From assembly GCA_034008185.1 (NCBI GenBank), contig CM067084.1:20178885-20242884 (forward strand): a stretch of DNA of 64,000 bases, written 5' to 3'. Below the pieces are notes generated by a model. That model did no database searches, was not told the DNA's origin, and saw nothing but the letters and a program-made list of their open reading frames with translations. Origin of the DNA: Gorsachius magnificus (taxonomy: Eukaryota > Chordata > Aves > Pelecaniformes > Ardeidae). Position 1 is the stretch's first letter. Each line of letters begins with the position of its first letter. Shown here one piece after another: positions 52,801-60,336 of the stretch. A program made the translations under genes and the position numbers.

Positions 52801-54360
52801 GCGTTGGAATAGTCGATGTGAATAAGCTTTACTGTATGTATAAATGCACAGTATACACACACACTTTGACTTTAAACAGGACTGTGCTTGAGAATAATTT
52901 TGCCTTAACTTTAACAGAATCAAGTTTTAGACTCACTGTTTGATAACATACCAAACAAATGACCAAACATTCGAGATCACTTTTAACATCTATTGCATCC
53001 TTTGCCTGTTTTAAAAGGGTACCTAACCTAGATTAGTGTCTGGCTAGAAAACAGATTATAGCCTGTATCATGTGTTAAGAGGGAGGATATAATCCGTTTT
53101 ATGTCAGTGTTGCATAGAGTTTCTGATAGGACATTTTGCAGTTAACTTTTAGTTTAAAGTATTCAAGCAAGTGGAATAATTTGAGTATTTAAATGAAGCC
53201 AGAAATATATTTCTTCCTCACCTGCCATCTGTTTTAAACCAACTTTAAGATACAAAGTAACAACCTTGATGGGGGGGCAGGTAGGAGAGGGGGAGCAAGA
53301 TTAGCAGACCAGTCTGACCCCTTTACCCTCTTAAGTAGATGATCAGTCATCAGCTGATGATGCTGATTAATCTTACTGATTTGGCACAATGGCATACTTG
53401 CAGTGTGACTGAAAGAGATTGCTGGGTTTTAAGCATCTTCATAAGTAATTTCTGCAGGTCACAACTATTTGTACATAGCTAGTGATTCTACAATAAACCA
53501 TGCTTGTCTGACAGGCTGAAGCTGCTGGTTGCTACAAAAGGCCTCAAAACAAACAAAAAACTGTAATAATTCAACATAGAAGAGAAACACAGGGCTAGTA
53601 GAAAAAAAAAATCACCACAGAACAGAAAATACCATTAGTTTACTTGTCTTAAAGCCACCTAAGTTTGCTGGAAGCATCGCTCCACAATTTGTGTGCCTGG
53701 AGAGCAGCACAAAGAATTTGCATCTTGACAGCATCTACATGCGTCACCAAAACTTATGTGGCCATATATTGCCATGTGTCAGTCTTACACATTATGGCAT
53801 GGCTAGCCATAGTGGAGATGTTGTAATTCACATAAAGCCAACAACTTTACTAATGCAAACACCAAAGGAAGACAAGCATATGTAGAGACATGCTAGACAT
53901 CACAATGGGACTGCACAACCAGGGCTAACAACAAAATGCAATCCCAGTCGACATTAAAAAGGCTGAGGAAATACTCAGTTAAAAGGGGTATAGTTTGCTT
54001 GGCTTGAAAGCAAATCATGTCTAAGTTATTAGGTTTCAATACCATATTTATAAATACCAAATACGTGTTCATAGGCTTTTTGGAATCCAACATAGTCTTG
54101 TTGCAGCTATCACAGAATCGAGATCACGTGAAAGATCACAAGATTAGAAGTCTACACCATCACATTAAAATTCCTGCTTTCAGGAAGGGAAACAAAAGAG
54201 CAGTAGGACAAAAGCAAAATTAGCATTTCATACCTGAACCACAGCTTCATCGATTTTGCGGACTGCTTTGGAATCAAATAAGACCTGTCTGCCTCTCCTC
54301 TCACAGTCCTGATAAACTATCAGGCGGATTTCATTCAAGTCAAACTCTGAAGAGGACCAG
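28792..54360 (-). CDS. FNIP2: FNIP2, folliculin-interacting protein 2 (multi-exon, 5' end outside window)
   Basis: FNIP2 binds folliculin (FLCN). Family knowledge places the pair at lysosomes as the GAP complex for RagC/D, controlling mTORC1 substrate choice and TFEB/TFE3; FNIPs also bind AMPK and act as HSP90 co-chaperones. Sixteen constitutive coding exons were assembled on the minus strand, all with AG/GT borders and matching phases: 54234-54360, 50749-50883, 49547-49647, 49393-49464, 48617-48717, 47172-47243, 46463-46592, 42877-43078, 42213-42301, 41223-41369, 40930-41099, 36197-37514, 35310-35466, 33885-34085, 30078-30193 and 28792-28870. They give about 1,072 codons without a frame break and end in VAQILL-stop. 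With a first exon of about 40 residues this fits the roughly 1,110-residue human protein. Wording in exons 3-16 follows FNIP2, not the paralogue FNIP1. Exon 1 (start codon, promoter) must lie beyond 64000. Confidence 0.96.
28871..30077 (-). other. FNIP2: FNIP2 intron between exons 16 and 17
   Basis: 1.2-kb AT-rich intron. No further exon or repeat element recognised; a TA-rich patch lies at 29401-29425. Confidence 0.85.
30078..30193 (-). CDS. FNIP2: FNIP2 coding exon 16
   Basis: 116 nt, phase 0 in and phase 2 out. The acceptor is TGTGTTTACAG and the donor TTGGG|GTGAGT. It encodes [20 protein letters not shown] then [37 protein letters not shown] is near-invariant in FNIPs. A 3.7-kb intron separates it from exon 15. 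Confidence 0.97.
30194..33884 (-). other. FNIP2: FNIP2 intron between exons 15 and 16
   Basis: 3.7-kb AT-rich intron holding the 26-bp tandem duplication at 31041-31092. No conserved exon or LINE recognised. Confidence 0.85.
31041..31092. repeat. 26-bp tandem duplication, diverged
   Basis: 31041-31066 (GGTCAGTAGGCAGGATG onward) and 31067-31092 (GGTGAGTAGGTAGGATG onward) are adjacent copies with four mismatches. They lie in the FNIP2 intron between exons 16 and 15. Confidence 0.93.
33885..34085 (-). CDS. FNIP2: FNIP2 coding exon 15
   Basis: 201 nt, 67 whole codons, phase 0 at both ends. The acceptor is GTATCTGTTGCAG and the donor TTT|GTAAGT. It encodes [20 protein letters not shown] then [20 protein letters not shown] and [20 protein letters not shown], ending [40 protein letters not shown] discriminates FNIP2 from FNIP1. 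Confidence 0.98.
34933..35022. repeat. Quasi-palindrome (35/34-nt arms, 21-nt spacer)
   Basis: Left arm 34933-34967 begins ACTGAAGAGAAGCAG and ends TTTCCTTG. Right arm 34989-35022 is its reverse complement, with six rather than seven bases in the A/T run and otherwise perfect. The 21-nt spacer is 34968-34988. On RNA this is a long hairpin. It lies in the FNIP2 intron between exons 15 and 14, about 290 bp downstream of exon 14 in transcript direction. Confidence 0.95.
35023..35052. repeat. Small inverted repeat abutting the quasi-palindrome
   Basis: AACTTGAAG (35023-35031) and CTTCAAGTT (35044-35052) are perfect inverse complements with a 12-nt spacer. In addition, the second arm with its flank (AACTTCAAGTTGCAAACAA, 35042-35060) resembles AGCTTCAGGTTACAAACAA at 34973-34991 as a direct repeat, so the two structures probably share an origin. 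Confidence 0.8.
35310..35466 (-). CDS. FNIP2: FNIP2 coding exon 14
   Basis: 157 nt, phase 2 in and phase 0 out. The acceptor is CTGTATTTCAG and the donor CAT|GTGAGT. It encodes [20 protein letters not shown] then [20 protein letters not shown] and [12 protein letters not shown]. It opens the C-terminal FNIP (DENN-like) domain; [19 protein letters not shown] is conserved. Confidence 0.97.
36197..37514 (-). CDS. FNIP2: FNIP2 large coding exon 13
   Basis: 1,318 nt, phase 1 in and phase 2 out. The acceptor is TTTTCCTGTATAG and the donor CCAAG|GTAAAG. It opens with [20 protein letters not shown] and [20 protein letters not shown], the end of the conserved middle region. A long poorly conserved, probably disordered linker follows. 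Conserved islands within it are [36 protein letters not shown] and [15 protein letters not shown]. It ends [10 protein letters not shown]. The acidic serine cluster in [17 protein letters not shown] corresponds to the FNIP1 stretch reported as a casein kinase 2 relay. The exon is open throughout, without a frame break. Confidence 0.97.
37515..40929 (-). other. FNIP2: FNIP2 intron between exons 12 and 13
   Basis: 3.4-kb intron. Purine-rich A/C tracts occur near 38865-38930. No further exon recognised. Confidence 0.85.
40930..41099 (-). CDS. FNIP2: FNIP2 coding exon 12
   Basis: 170 nt, phase 2 in and phase 1 out. The acceptor is CTTTTTCCTAG and the donor CTTG|GTTAGT. It encodes [20 protein letters not shown] then [20 protein letters not shown] and [16 protein letters not shown]. 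This is among the best conserved stretches of the family; [25 protein letters not shown] is the FNIP2 form. Confidence 0.98.
41223..41369 (-). CDS. FNIP2: FNIP2 coding exon 11
   Basis: 147 nt, phase 2 in and phase 2 out. The acceptor is TCTCTGAGCAG and the donor CA|GTAAGC. It encodes [20 protein letters not shown] then [20 protein letters not shown] and [19 protein letters not shown] and [23 protein letters not shown] match FNIP2; FNIP1 differs at several of these positions. Only 123 bp separate it from exon 12. Confidence 0.97.
42213..42301 (-). CDS. FNIP2: FNIP2 coding exon 10
   Basis: 89 nt, phase 0 in and phase 2 out, donor AG|GTGAGT. It encodes [20 protein letters not shown] then RVMDALGEF, matching FNIP2 ([18 protein letters not shown]). 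The acceptor TTAACTCTTAATCAAG has a poor pyrimidine tract. The phase fit to exon 9 (AIEK|AMIS) and an upstream in-frame TAA leave no other start. Confidence 0.94.
42877..43078 (-). CDS. FNIP2: FNIP2 coding exon 9
   Basis: 202 nt, phase 2 in and phase 0 out. The acceptor is GTCTTACAG and the donor AAAAG|GTACAG. It encodes [20 protein letters not shown] then [20 protein letters not shown] and [20 protein letters not shown], ending [21 protein letters not shown] and [14 protein letters not shown] begin the FNIP middle (DENN-like) region. The preceding intron is 3.4 kb and contains a degraded CR1. Confidence 0.97.
43079..46462 (-). other. FNIP2: FNIP2 intron between exons 8 and 9
   Basis: 3.4-kb intron containing the degraded antisense CR1 at 43864-44146. 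Nothing else recognised. Confidence 0.85.
43864..44146 (+). mobile_element. Degraded CR1 fragment in FNIP2 intron (antisense to gene)
   Basis: The plus strand shows [11 protein letters not shown] and then FADDAKW, the CR1 reverse-transcriptase [12 protein letters not shown] and FADD boxes. It jumps at about 44000 to the 3' region ([14 protein letters not shown], the nucleotide equivalent of the CR1 ESPSLETFK segment) and ends in a blurred TTCTGTGATTATA tail. Several hundred bases between the FADD box and the 3' end are missing. It lies in the intron between exons 9 and 8. Confidence 0.75.
46463..46592 (-). CDS. FNIP2: FNIP2 coding exon 8
   Basis: 130 nt, phase 1 in and phase 2 out. The acceptor is TTTCTTGATAG and the donor TG|GTGAGT. 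It encodes [13 protein letters not shown], a run of nine serines, then [20 protein letters not shown]. The serine run uses mixed codons, so it is not a pure triplet repeat. [15 protein letters not shown] is conserved in the family and the serine-rich form matches FNIP2. Confidence 0.96.
47172..47243 (-). CDS. FNIP2: FNIP2 coding exon 7
   Basis: 72 nt, phase 1 in and phase 1 out. The acceptor is TGTTTTAG and the donor TCAG|GTATCT. It encodes [20 protein letters not shown] then [16 protein letters not shown] is shared with FNIP1, where serines of the RSAS block are also reported phosphorylation sites. It follows exon 6 or the cassette exon equally well. Confidence 0.96.
48033..48070. repeat. 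19-bp tandem duplication
   Basis: CTGTACACCAGCAAGACAC (48033-48051) is followed directly by CTGCACACCAGCAAGAAAC (48052-48070), with two mismatches. It lies in the intron downstream of the candidate cassette exon. Confidence 0.93.
48363..48452 (-). CDS. FNIP2: Candidate FNIP2 cassette exon (FNIP1-like AMPK-site segment)
   Basis: A 90-nt open segment in the gene's strand. It is preceded by a strong acceptor (TTGCTTTTGTTTCCTAG) and followed by a GT donor (GCAG|GTTTGT). Phase is 1 at both ends, so inclusion adds exactly 30 residues between GSNL (exon 6) and AHSTPVDM (exon 7). The translation starts [16 protein letters not shown] and ends [14 protein letters not shown]. The second half is the counterpart of a FNIP1 segment at the same exon junction, part of an alternatively spliced FNIP1 exon. 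In FNIP1, serines there are reported AMPK targets (from memory S220, S230, S232). The donor has T at +3 and so is weak, which suggests optional use. Inclusion in mRNA is inferred, not seen. Confidence 0.8.
48617..48717 (-). CDS. FNIP2: FNIP2 coding exon 6
   Basis: 101 nt, phase 2 in and phase 1 out. The acceptor is CCTTTTTTAG and the donor TTAG|GTAAAT. It encodes [20 protein letters not shown] then [13 protein letters not shown]. The FNIP2 reference continues directly from GSNL to AHSTPVDM, which is exon 7 here. The junction also accepts the 90-nt cassette at 48363-48452, 164 bp downstream. Confidence 0.95.
49393..49464 (-). CDS. FNIP2: FNIP2 coding exon 5
   Basis: 72 nt, phase 2 in and phase 2 out. 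The acceptor is ATCCTTTCAG and the donor AA|GTAAGA. It encodes [20 protein letters not shown] then GSNN, with the R and the last N split over the junctions. RSPPQLM-SKVF is conserved in both FNIP paralogues. Confidence 0.96.
49547..49647 (-). CDS. FNIP2: FNIP2 coding exon 4
   Basis: 101 nt, phase 0 in and phase 2 out. The acceptor is GTCTGTCTAG and the donor CG|GTGAGT. It encodes [20 protein letters not shown] followed by [34 protein letters not shown] is shared by FNIP1 and FNIP2 and belongs to the longin domain that contacts folliculin. Only an 82-bp intron (49465-49546) separates it from exon 5. Confidence 0.97.
50749..50883 (-). CDS. FNIP2: FNIP2 coding exon 3
   Basis: 135 nt, phase 0 at both ends, so it could be skipped without a frame shift. 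The acceptor is TTTTGACACAG and the donor TATCAG|GTAATG. It encodes a serine- and asparagine-rich linker ([20 protein letters not shown] onward) ending KEQIPKYQ. The linker is the variable part of the N-terminal domain; the final KEQ-PKYQ is conserved and joins YTRPASD in the next exon. A 3.35-kb intron separates it from exon 2. Confidence 0.94.
50884..54233 (-). other. FNIP2: FNIP2 intron 2
   Basis: 3.35-kb AT-rich intron. It contains the 14-bp palindrome at 53347 and a run of seven G near 53272. No extra exon recognised. Confidence 0.85.
53347..53360. repeat. Perfect 14-bp palindrome
   Basis: TCATCAGCTGATGA is self-complementary and contains a CAGCTG E-box core. It is in FNIP2 intron 2, about 870 bp before exon 2 on the plus strand. 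Such a short palindrome can occur by chance. Confidence 0.9.
54234..54360 (-). CDS. FNIP2: FNIP2 coding exon 2
   Basis: 127 nt, entered with two codon bases supplied by the missing exon 1 and leaving in phase 0. The acceptor is ATCTGCAG and the donor CAG|GTATGA. It encodes [20 protein letters not shown] followed by [22 protein letters not shown]. This is the conserved start of the FNIP N-terminal (longin-type) domain; [21 protein letters not shown] is close to invariant in the family. An old CR1 relic begins only about 120 bp upstream of the acceptor, in intron 1. Confidence 0.96.
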
Positions 54361-54479
54361 CTGCAGATTATAAACATAAGATATTAAAATAGCATGCTTA
54401 CTTTGCAGGTTTATTGAAGTGACGAAACAGGTATTCAGCAAATACATCTTTTATTCAGCATTTACAATAATCAGGCTGT

Positions 54480-54925
54480 AATCACGGAACTCGGACCAAA
54501 AGGGAACTCAAAGGAGCATCTAAGCCCAGTGTCACTGATACACAGGCAGGCACAGCCAGACCATTCTCATCCAACCTTTCTTCGAAATTCTCCAGAAAGC
54601 TAATACAAAACTTTGTCTCAGCAATCTGCTCCAGGGCTAAACTACTCCTAAATTTATTCCCTTCTCCGTACACAGTCTGGACTATCCTTATTGCAAGGTA
54701 GATGTAGTATTTTATGGAATTCTCTCAGTGGCAACGGAAACCAACAGATTACCATCCTCTTTGCTACAGCCTTCCACAAGCTCAAGCCTTACACCCTCCC
54801 TCATCCTTCTCTCCTCTAAACAACACAAACCCAATTCCTTTTGACCTATTTCTGTCAATATATTATGATTTTTTTGAAGTTTAATTCCTGTAACTGAAAG
54901 ACAAGGTTTGTGTTGCTCCATTAGT
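54480..54925 (-). mobile_element. Ancient CR1/L3-type LINE 3' relic in FNIP2 intron 1
   Basis: The minus strand retains a CR1-like C-terminus (GLCCLEERRMREGVRLELVE, GCSKEDGNLL) followed by a decayed 3' part. Plus-strand phrases such as CATCCAACCTTTCTTCGAAA and TCTCTCCTCTAAACAACACA match the reverse complement of old amniote CR1/L3 3' ends. No conserved tail octamer survives, which indicates an old insertion. Confidence 0.6.
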
Positions 54926-57900
54926 TTTCCCCTTTCTTTTCCGAGATGTTTCAGGGTTTACAGAACAATCATATATTACTGAGACTTGACCTCTGACTAT
55001 GATGAAACTCATTTAGCAGATGAAACCAAGATACCACCAAGATTCATCCTGAAGCAAAACAACTCTCTCAATGCAGAATCTGCCTGTTCCTGAGAGATAC
55101 ACCATGGCACATGACTTGCCTCCTTGACCTACAGCAGGAGGCTGAAGAGCACAACTGATCACAGCTGTGATGGCACAAGACTATTTCTTAATTCCAAAGG
55201 GAGTCGGTGTCTGCACACCAGTGCATGGAGGTTTGCTCAGGTTCAGCTACAGAAATACTTTTCATGTTACATAGCTGACAAGCTGGAATTAATGGGAAAA
55301 AACCTACTACTGCATAAGGCAGTGGTGCTCAGTCATATTGCCTCATCCCTGACCTGGATCTAGGGGGTAGGAGTACAACTGTTATTAATAGTTGTTGGTT
55401 TAACAAATTGCATAACATGACATTCAGTCAAGGCCACACAGATCTCCCACCCAAGAGGATCTTTCATTTAGGAATTTTCCCAAACTATGCCCTACAGAGA
55501 AGGAAGGTGGAGAATTGAGAGGTGAGCACAGAAACTCCATACAGCTGAAAGACAAGGATTTCTGAAGCCATTTCTTTTATTCCATGCCCTGTTAACAGCC
55601 ATAAATCAACAGTGAGGTAAACACCATCAACTCCTGTTAGAGTCAGTAAGGTAACCATGGGCAACTGCTTTAGGAGCCCAGAGACTTGCAAATTTAAAAC
55701 CATTCCAAGTAAAGCCAGCTTAATTTCTTCTTTGTGCTTTATCTTGCATTTCAGAGATCAACTCTCCTTTCCATGTAGCTAGGAATGAAAAATAAGCCTA
55801 TATAGGCACCTTTTCCAAAGCTGAAAGACCTCATCAATCTGGAAGGTTTTATTCTATTTTTAAATACCTTGAGACAGAATTAGCCAGATACCCATCTCTA
55901 CTGTAAGGTACTCTGATACAAGTATACACTACGTACATAATATACAAGGGTCCAGTACAGATCAAAGCCAGATCATGGAACAATGCTAAAGGCTGTTTTG
56001 CCATCAACAGTAAGGCAACTTGTTGATGTGTTTGTAACATGTTGCCTCCAAAATGCTTGCAGTGCCAGGCAGATTTCTTTTCAAGCCTTCCCTTTCAAAG
56101 GGAGTCACAGCATTAAGTTAACCTGCACGAGATCAGACCTGATACCGTTGTTAATAGTTGCCCAACAAAGATCCTACACACCTCACATATACAGAGAGCT
56201 GCAACTACACCATCTGTTTTAAAAGTCTGTTACTAGTCCCTCAGCCCACTGCCTGTGCAATACTATTACAAAATCCACTTAATACAGAATGCAGGAGAAG
56301 TCAGAGCCACCAGTAGACTTCATTCTAGTCTGCCGTGTGAATCCAGTGATCTTCAGTACCAGATACTCTGCTACCTCTTTGGTTATACAGCCACCTATTT
56401 ACTTACACACTTTCTGCAACAGACAATACCTGAAGTAACTATGCTGATTTCTTAAAAAGGCCACAGGTCTTCCCTCCTTTCAAGAACAAATAAAAGGTAC
56501 ATCTCTATGGCCTTGATTCAAATTGCATGCAAGAGCAATGCCTTATGTATCTCCAGGACTGGCACAGCAGGATCTGCAGTTCAGACCACAGGACTGCAAG
56601 TCTAAACAGAGATTCATTTCAGGCATAGATTGAGCCAATCCAGCCCAGCATCTGCCCACTGATGCTAAAAGCATGCCCAATACTTGTGTTGCATGAATTT
56701 AGGCTTCCTTATGAACAGGTGAACTCCTGCATTCTGCACCAAAGAAAACTTCATGTTGTTCGTGTGGTGCCAACTTCTGAGTGAGATGTGAACTCTGTTT
56801 TATAACAAATGCTGAAGTAGAAGCCAATTTAACAGCCTGCTGAGGTGTCTTTTCCACACAGCACACTAGAATTAAAGAGTGCTGCAATCTTTCAGAACTT
56901 CAGATTCTAGTACCAGGCAGCAACAAGCCAAGAAGTTACATAAAATCCATCATACAGAGCTTTATGTGACTAACAGACCAAATCTAGGGAAGTAACTTCA
57001 GATAATACTTCTCACAGTACTAACCAAACATCAAACTTGTGCTTTAATGAAGTCTTTACTTTCAGGCTTTGAACTACCCAGAACACAGATGCAGTTCCTG
57101 CAGCAGTCCTACCCATTACGGAAGGGATCCATCCTACTAAACCATCATTTGATAAGATCCAGCATATATACGGGCAAGTTATACAGGCATATAAACCCGT
57201 AGTCTCATTACTTTGACATGGAATCTAACACCAGGCCCAAGACCAGTCAGATGACCGGGGTGATGAGCAGACAGCTTACAGTACTTCTACCCTTCACTGT
57301 TTAAGTCAGCTTATTTAACATACAGCCCCCAAAACAGGGACTGCAGGAGTATTCAATCATTTCCTAAAACCAGAGCATTGAAGAATGCAGACAGGTACAC
57401 AGACTCATTCCTCAGCTCCATTTTCACACGCATAAAAGCAAAGCCCCCAAACCATTACTTACTTATCTTTATATCAGCTTCTTGCTTATTTAGCAATGCT
57501 GAAAGGCATGTGCTGCTTTTTGTTTCTTCTTCACATATAGTATTTGAAAAAGAGATAAGATTCTCTTACATTAAATGAAAAAACCCACCACACTTCTGCA
57601 TTGTATAGCTTAACATTTCCTTTAGGTATTAGTAAGTAACAGCTTAAGGGTTTGAGTAAGAAGAAAAAAAGCCCTTGCATTCTTCCATCAGTTGTTTCTA
57701 GAGAGTAAGACCAAAACATCCAAAATATGCAACGGAACTATTTTAGCCTGTTTTTTCCTAAGGAAAAAAGGCTCCTATGCTCACAGGCAACCTATATGCA
57801 TACAAGTTCACCTTGCCCAGTTATTTGTTAATTCACTAATCAATTTCAACCACCAAAGTTTGACCAAGGGATATATATTTCTATCCTCCAAAAATAAACA

Positions 57901-59777
57901 ATGAAGGAGATAACAGACTCTTCCCTGTGCCCCTCCTCCCAAGGCCACAGTATGAACTAATGTTAACTTTAAGGCAACAAAAAAATCCTCACGATGCATT
58001 TGTGGGAGATAGGTAGAGAATGGGGAAAGAGAAGATTCTGAAAGTGTTATGTGAAAAGCTTGCAGCAGAATTTGCACATTATTAGACTGAATTTTCTATT
58101 TTTCATTGACAATTCTGTAATTAAATTATTAATTCTTCCATTTTGGGACTAGAAAGCAAACCCTTACCACACTTACAAAAAGCCCCTTCTTTTCCAGCTG
58201 CACCACATTATGAGATTCTAACAGTCTACTCCATGTCTAATTCTAATAAATATTGATGTTTATTCATATCAAAAGTGCCCTTTTAGCTCTTCACCACCAC
58301 TCCTGACAGTCTCCTACTTCACATCTCAAGACTCAGTTGTTTTCCTTACACTCATTTGGTAAAAACTAAACTGGCGTACTGTTCATGGTTTGCTTTTTCT
58401 CCGTTTCTGCCCAAAGCAGCTTACCCAACCATATGTAAATACTGAAGGAAGCTATGTGAGAGTTATATAACACAAGTAGTTTGGCATATGTACCTACTAC
58501 CGAAAGTGTTACTTCTGATAACAAAACTACGTAATCCCCAGGGTAAGCTACAGATCTCTTATAAATGTTCAGCAAGAATAAATGTGCTACAATCACTATT
58601 TTTGGATAAATACTGTTGCTTCTTTCAGTCAGCTAAAAAAAACCTTCAAAAATAAGTTTTGCTAAATGCGAACTGAAACATCATTTGCCTTAGTGCCCTT
58701 TATATAAAAATGTTCTCATTCTGCTTATACAAGACAGATCTTACAGGTTCAATTCCTGTTTAAGAACTACTTAATGAACAAAATGACACAAGATCTGTGC
58801 TGAAGGAATACATGTTGCTAAGTGACTTATAAAACAAATGTTAGAAATAAACCTAAAAAATATGGTAGGTTTTTTTTTTAAGCCACCTGAGTGTCAGTGT
58901 ACTACAAAATGACAAAACAGGCTTCTAATAGCTTTACACCCTAGAAAGGTAAGAAAGTGAACAGACTGACAGCTAACTGAAGCATTTCACTTTGGCTTAA
59001 AAAACAATGCATTATGCCAGGTCCTGCATATTCTTAAAATTAGCTGAATTAATATGAGCTTGTGCAGATGTTCATATTTCAGGTTAAATGGGGCTATTTT
59101 GACCAAACACAATGTTTTCTTATTTGATCACAAAAATAAAAGCCCCACATATTCTTTTTCCTTTTTTGTAACTATGTGATCCCTCCTATTACTCATTTGT
59201 GCTCTGGTAATTGCTGGACCCTTCTGTAAACTAACAGAATTCTCTGCAGCAGCAGCTGCTGTTCATCCCAGCAAATGAAAGTGGATCAGAAACGTAGCTT
59301 GCAAAAGGAAGGAAGAAGTAGGAGGCAACAGAACCTCTACCTCTTGGTGGCAGCATGAGTTACACCAACACACTTCATGGAGCTATATACCTTTAGGAAA
59401 AGGCAGAAAGAAAACATTCCCTATACACTTCAAATAAGTATTGAGGCTATTTAGAATGTTAATTGGGTTTTCTTGGTCCCGAGTCAGTTTTATGCCTGCT
59501 TACTGAGCTGAACTGACTCCCTAAGGGGAGCCAGTTCCAGAAGGATTAGAAAGGCCAAGGCCAGCACAAGGGTAAAGAGGACAAGAACACGATGCCAGAA
59601 AGCAAAAGAAGAAGAGGCAATGTGATTACTCCCTTCAGAGCAGATCTTTCCTGCCTCTGGAAGATGCTAGAACTAATAAACATCACCTTCAGGTCAAAAC
59701 AAGTAAATAAAATCAAGTGGTCTACATTCATACAACAGTAAAACCAGGTCTACTAAAGGTACTAAAACACTATGGAT

Positions 59778-59795
59778 TTTTTTTTTTTTTTTTGA
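59778..59795. repeat. Poly(T) run in FNIP2 intron 1
   Basis: About eighteen consecutive T bases near 59778-59795. It could be the A-tail of an old minus-strand retroposed sequence or a slippage tract; no recognisable element is attached. Confidence 0.85.
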
Positions 59796-60310
59796 AAGAA
59801 AGCCACAGGTTTTGGAAGAGCTTACAGATATCCTGGCAAGTTTTCTCCTCAGTTTCCATATTAAGCTTAAGTTTGCTTTATTTTCTCTTACATTGGCATA
59901 TAAGCTACTTTCCTTTGGTTTGTTCAACATTTCTTCCGTTACAGATACAGGACATGGAGGCAAGGAGATCTCTCTTACCTAGGGGAAAGCAGACTCATTT
60001 GTTTCTGAGAAAAAGCCACAAGTAGTTTGCCCCATTCTATCCTGAATCAGTATTTTCAGTTAATATAGATCTCCAAACCCTGATCTTTACAAAGGAAGCT
60101 CTTGCTTCACAATTATAATAATCAGCATGCATGCAATAACTGAAGAGTGACCTATTTATTTATATTCAAAAACTACTTCAGCTGACCTTAAAACATTTTG
60201 GAAAGTGACTAACTACTCACTACTTCAGTGCAACATCTATAGGCTAGAGAAATAAAAAGGCTGAAACTTATTCTTTTCTCTTCTTAGATCAGTGATCCTG
60301 AATGTAGACT

Positions 60311-60336
60311 ATTCTAACACCCTTGGGTGTTAGAAT
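60311..60336. repeat. Perfect 12-bp inverted repeat with 2-bp spacer
   Basis: ATTCTAACACCC (60311-60322) and GGGTGTTAGAAT (60325-60336) are exact inverse complements around TT. It lies in FNIP2 intron 1. Confidence 0.95.

Noticed and set aside
28792..54360. Identification as FNIP1 instead of FNIP2
   Set aside because: Exons 11, 12, 13 and 15 carry FNIP2-type residues ([40 protein letters not shown]); only the cassette exon resembles FNIP1.
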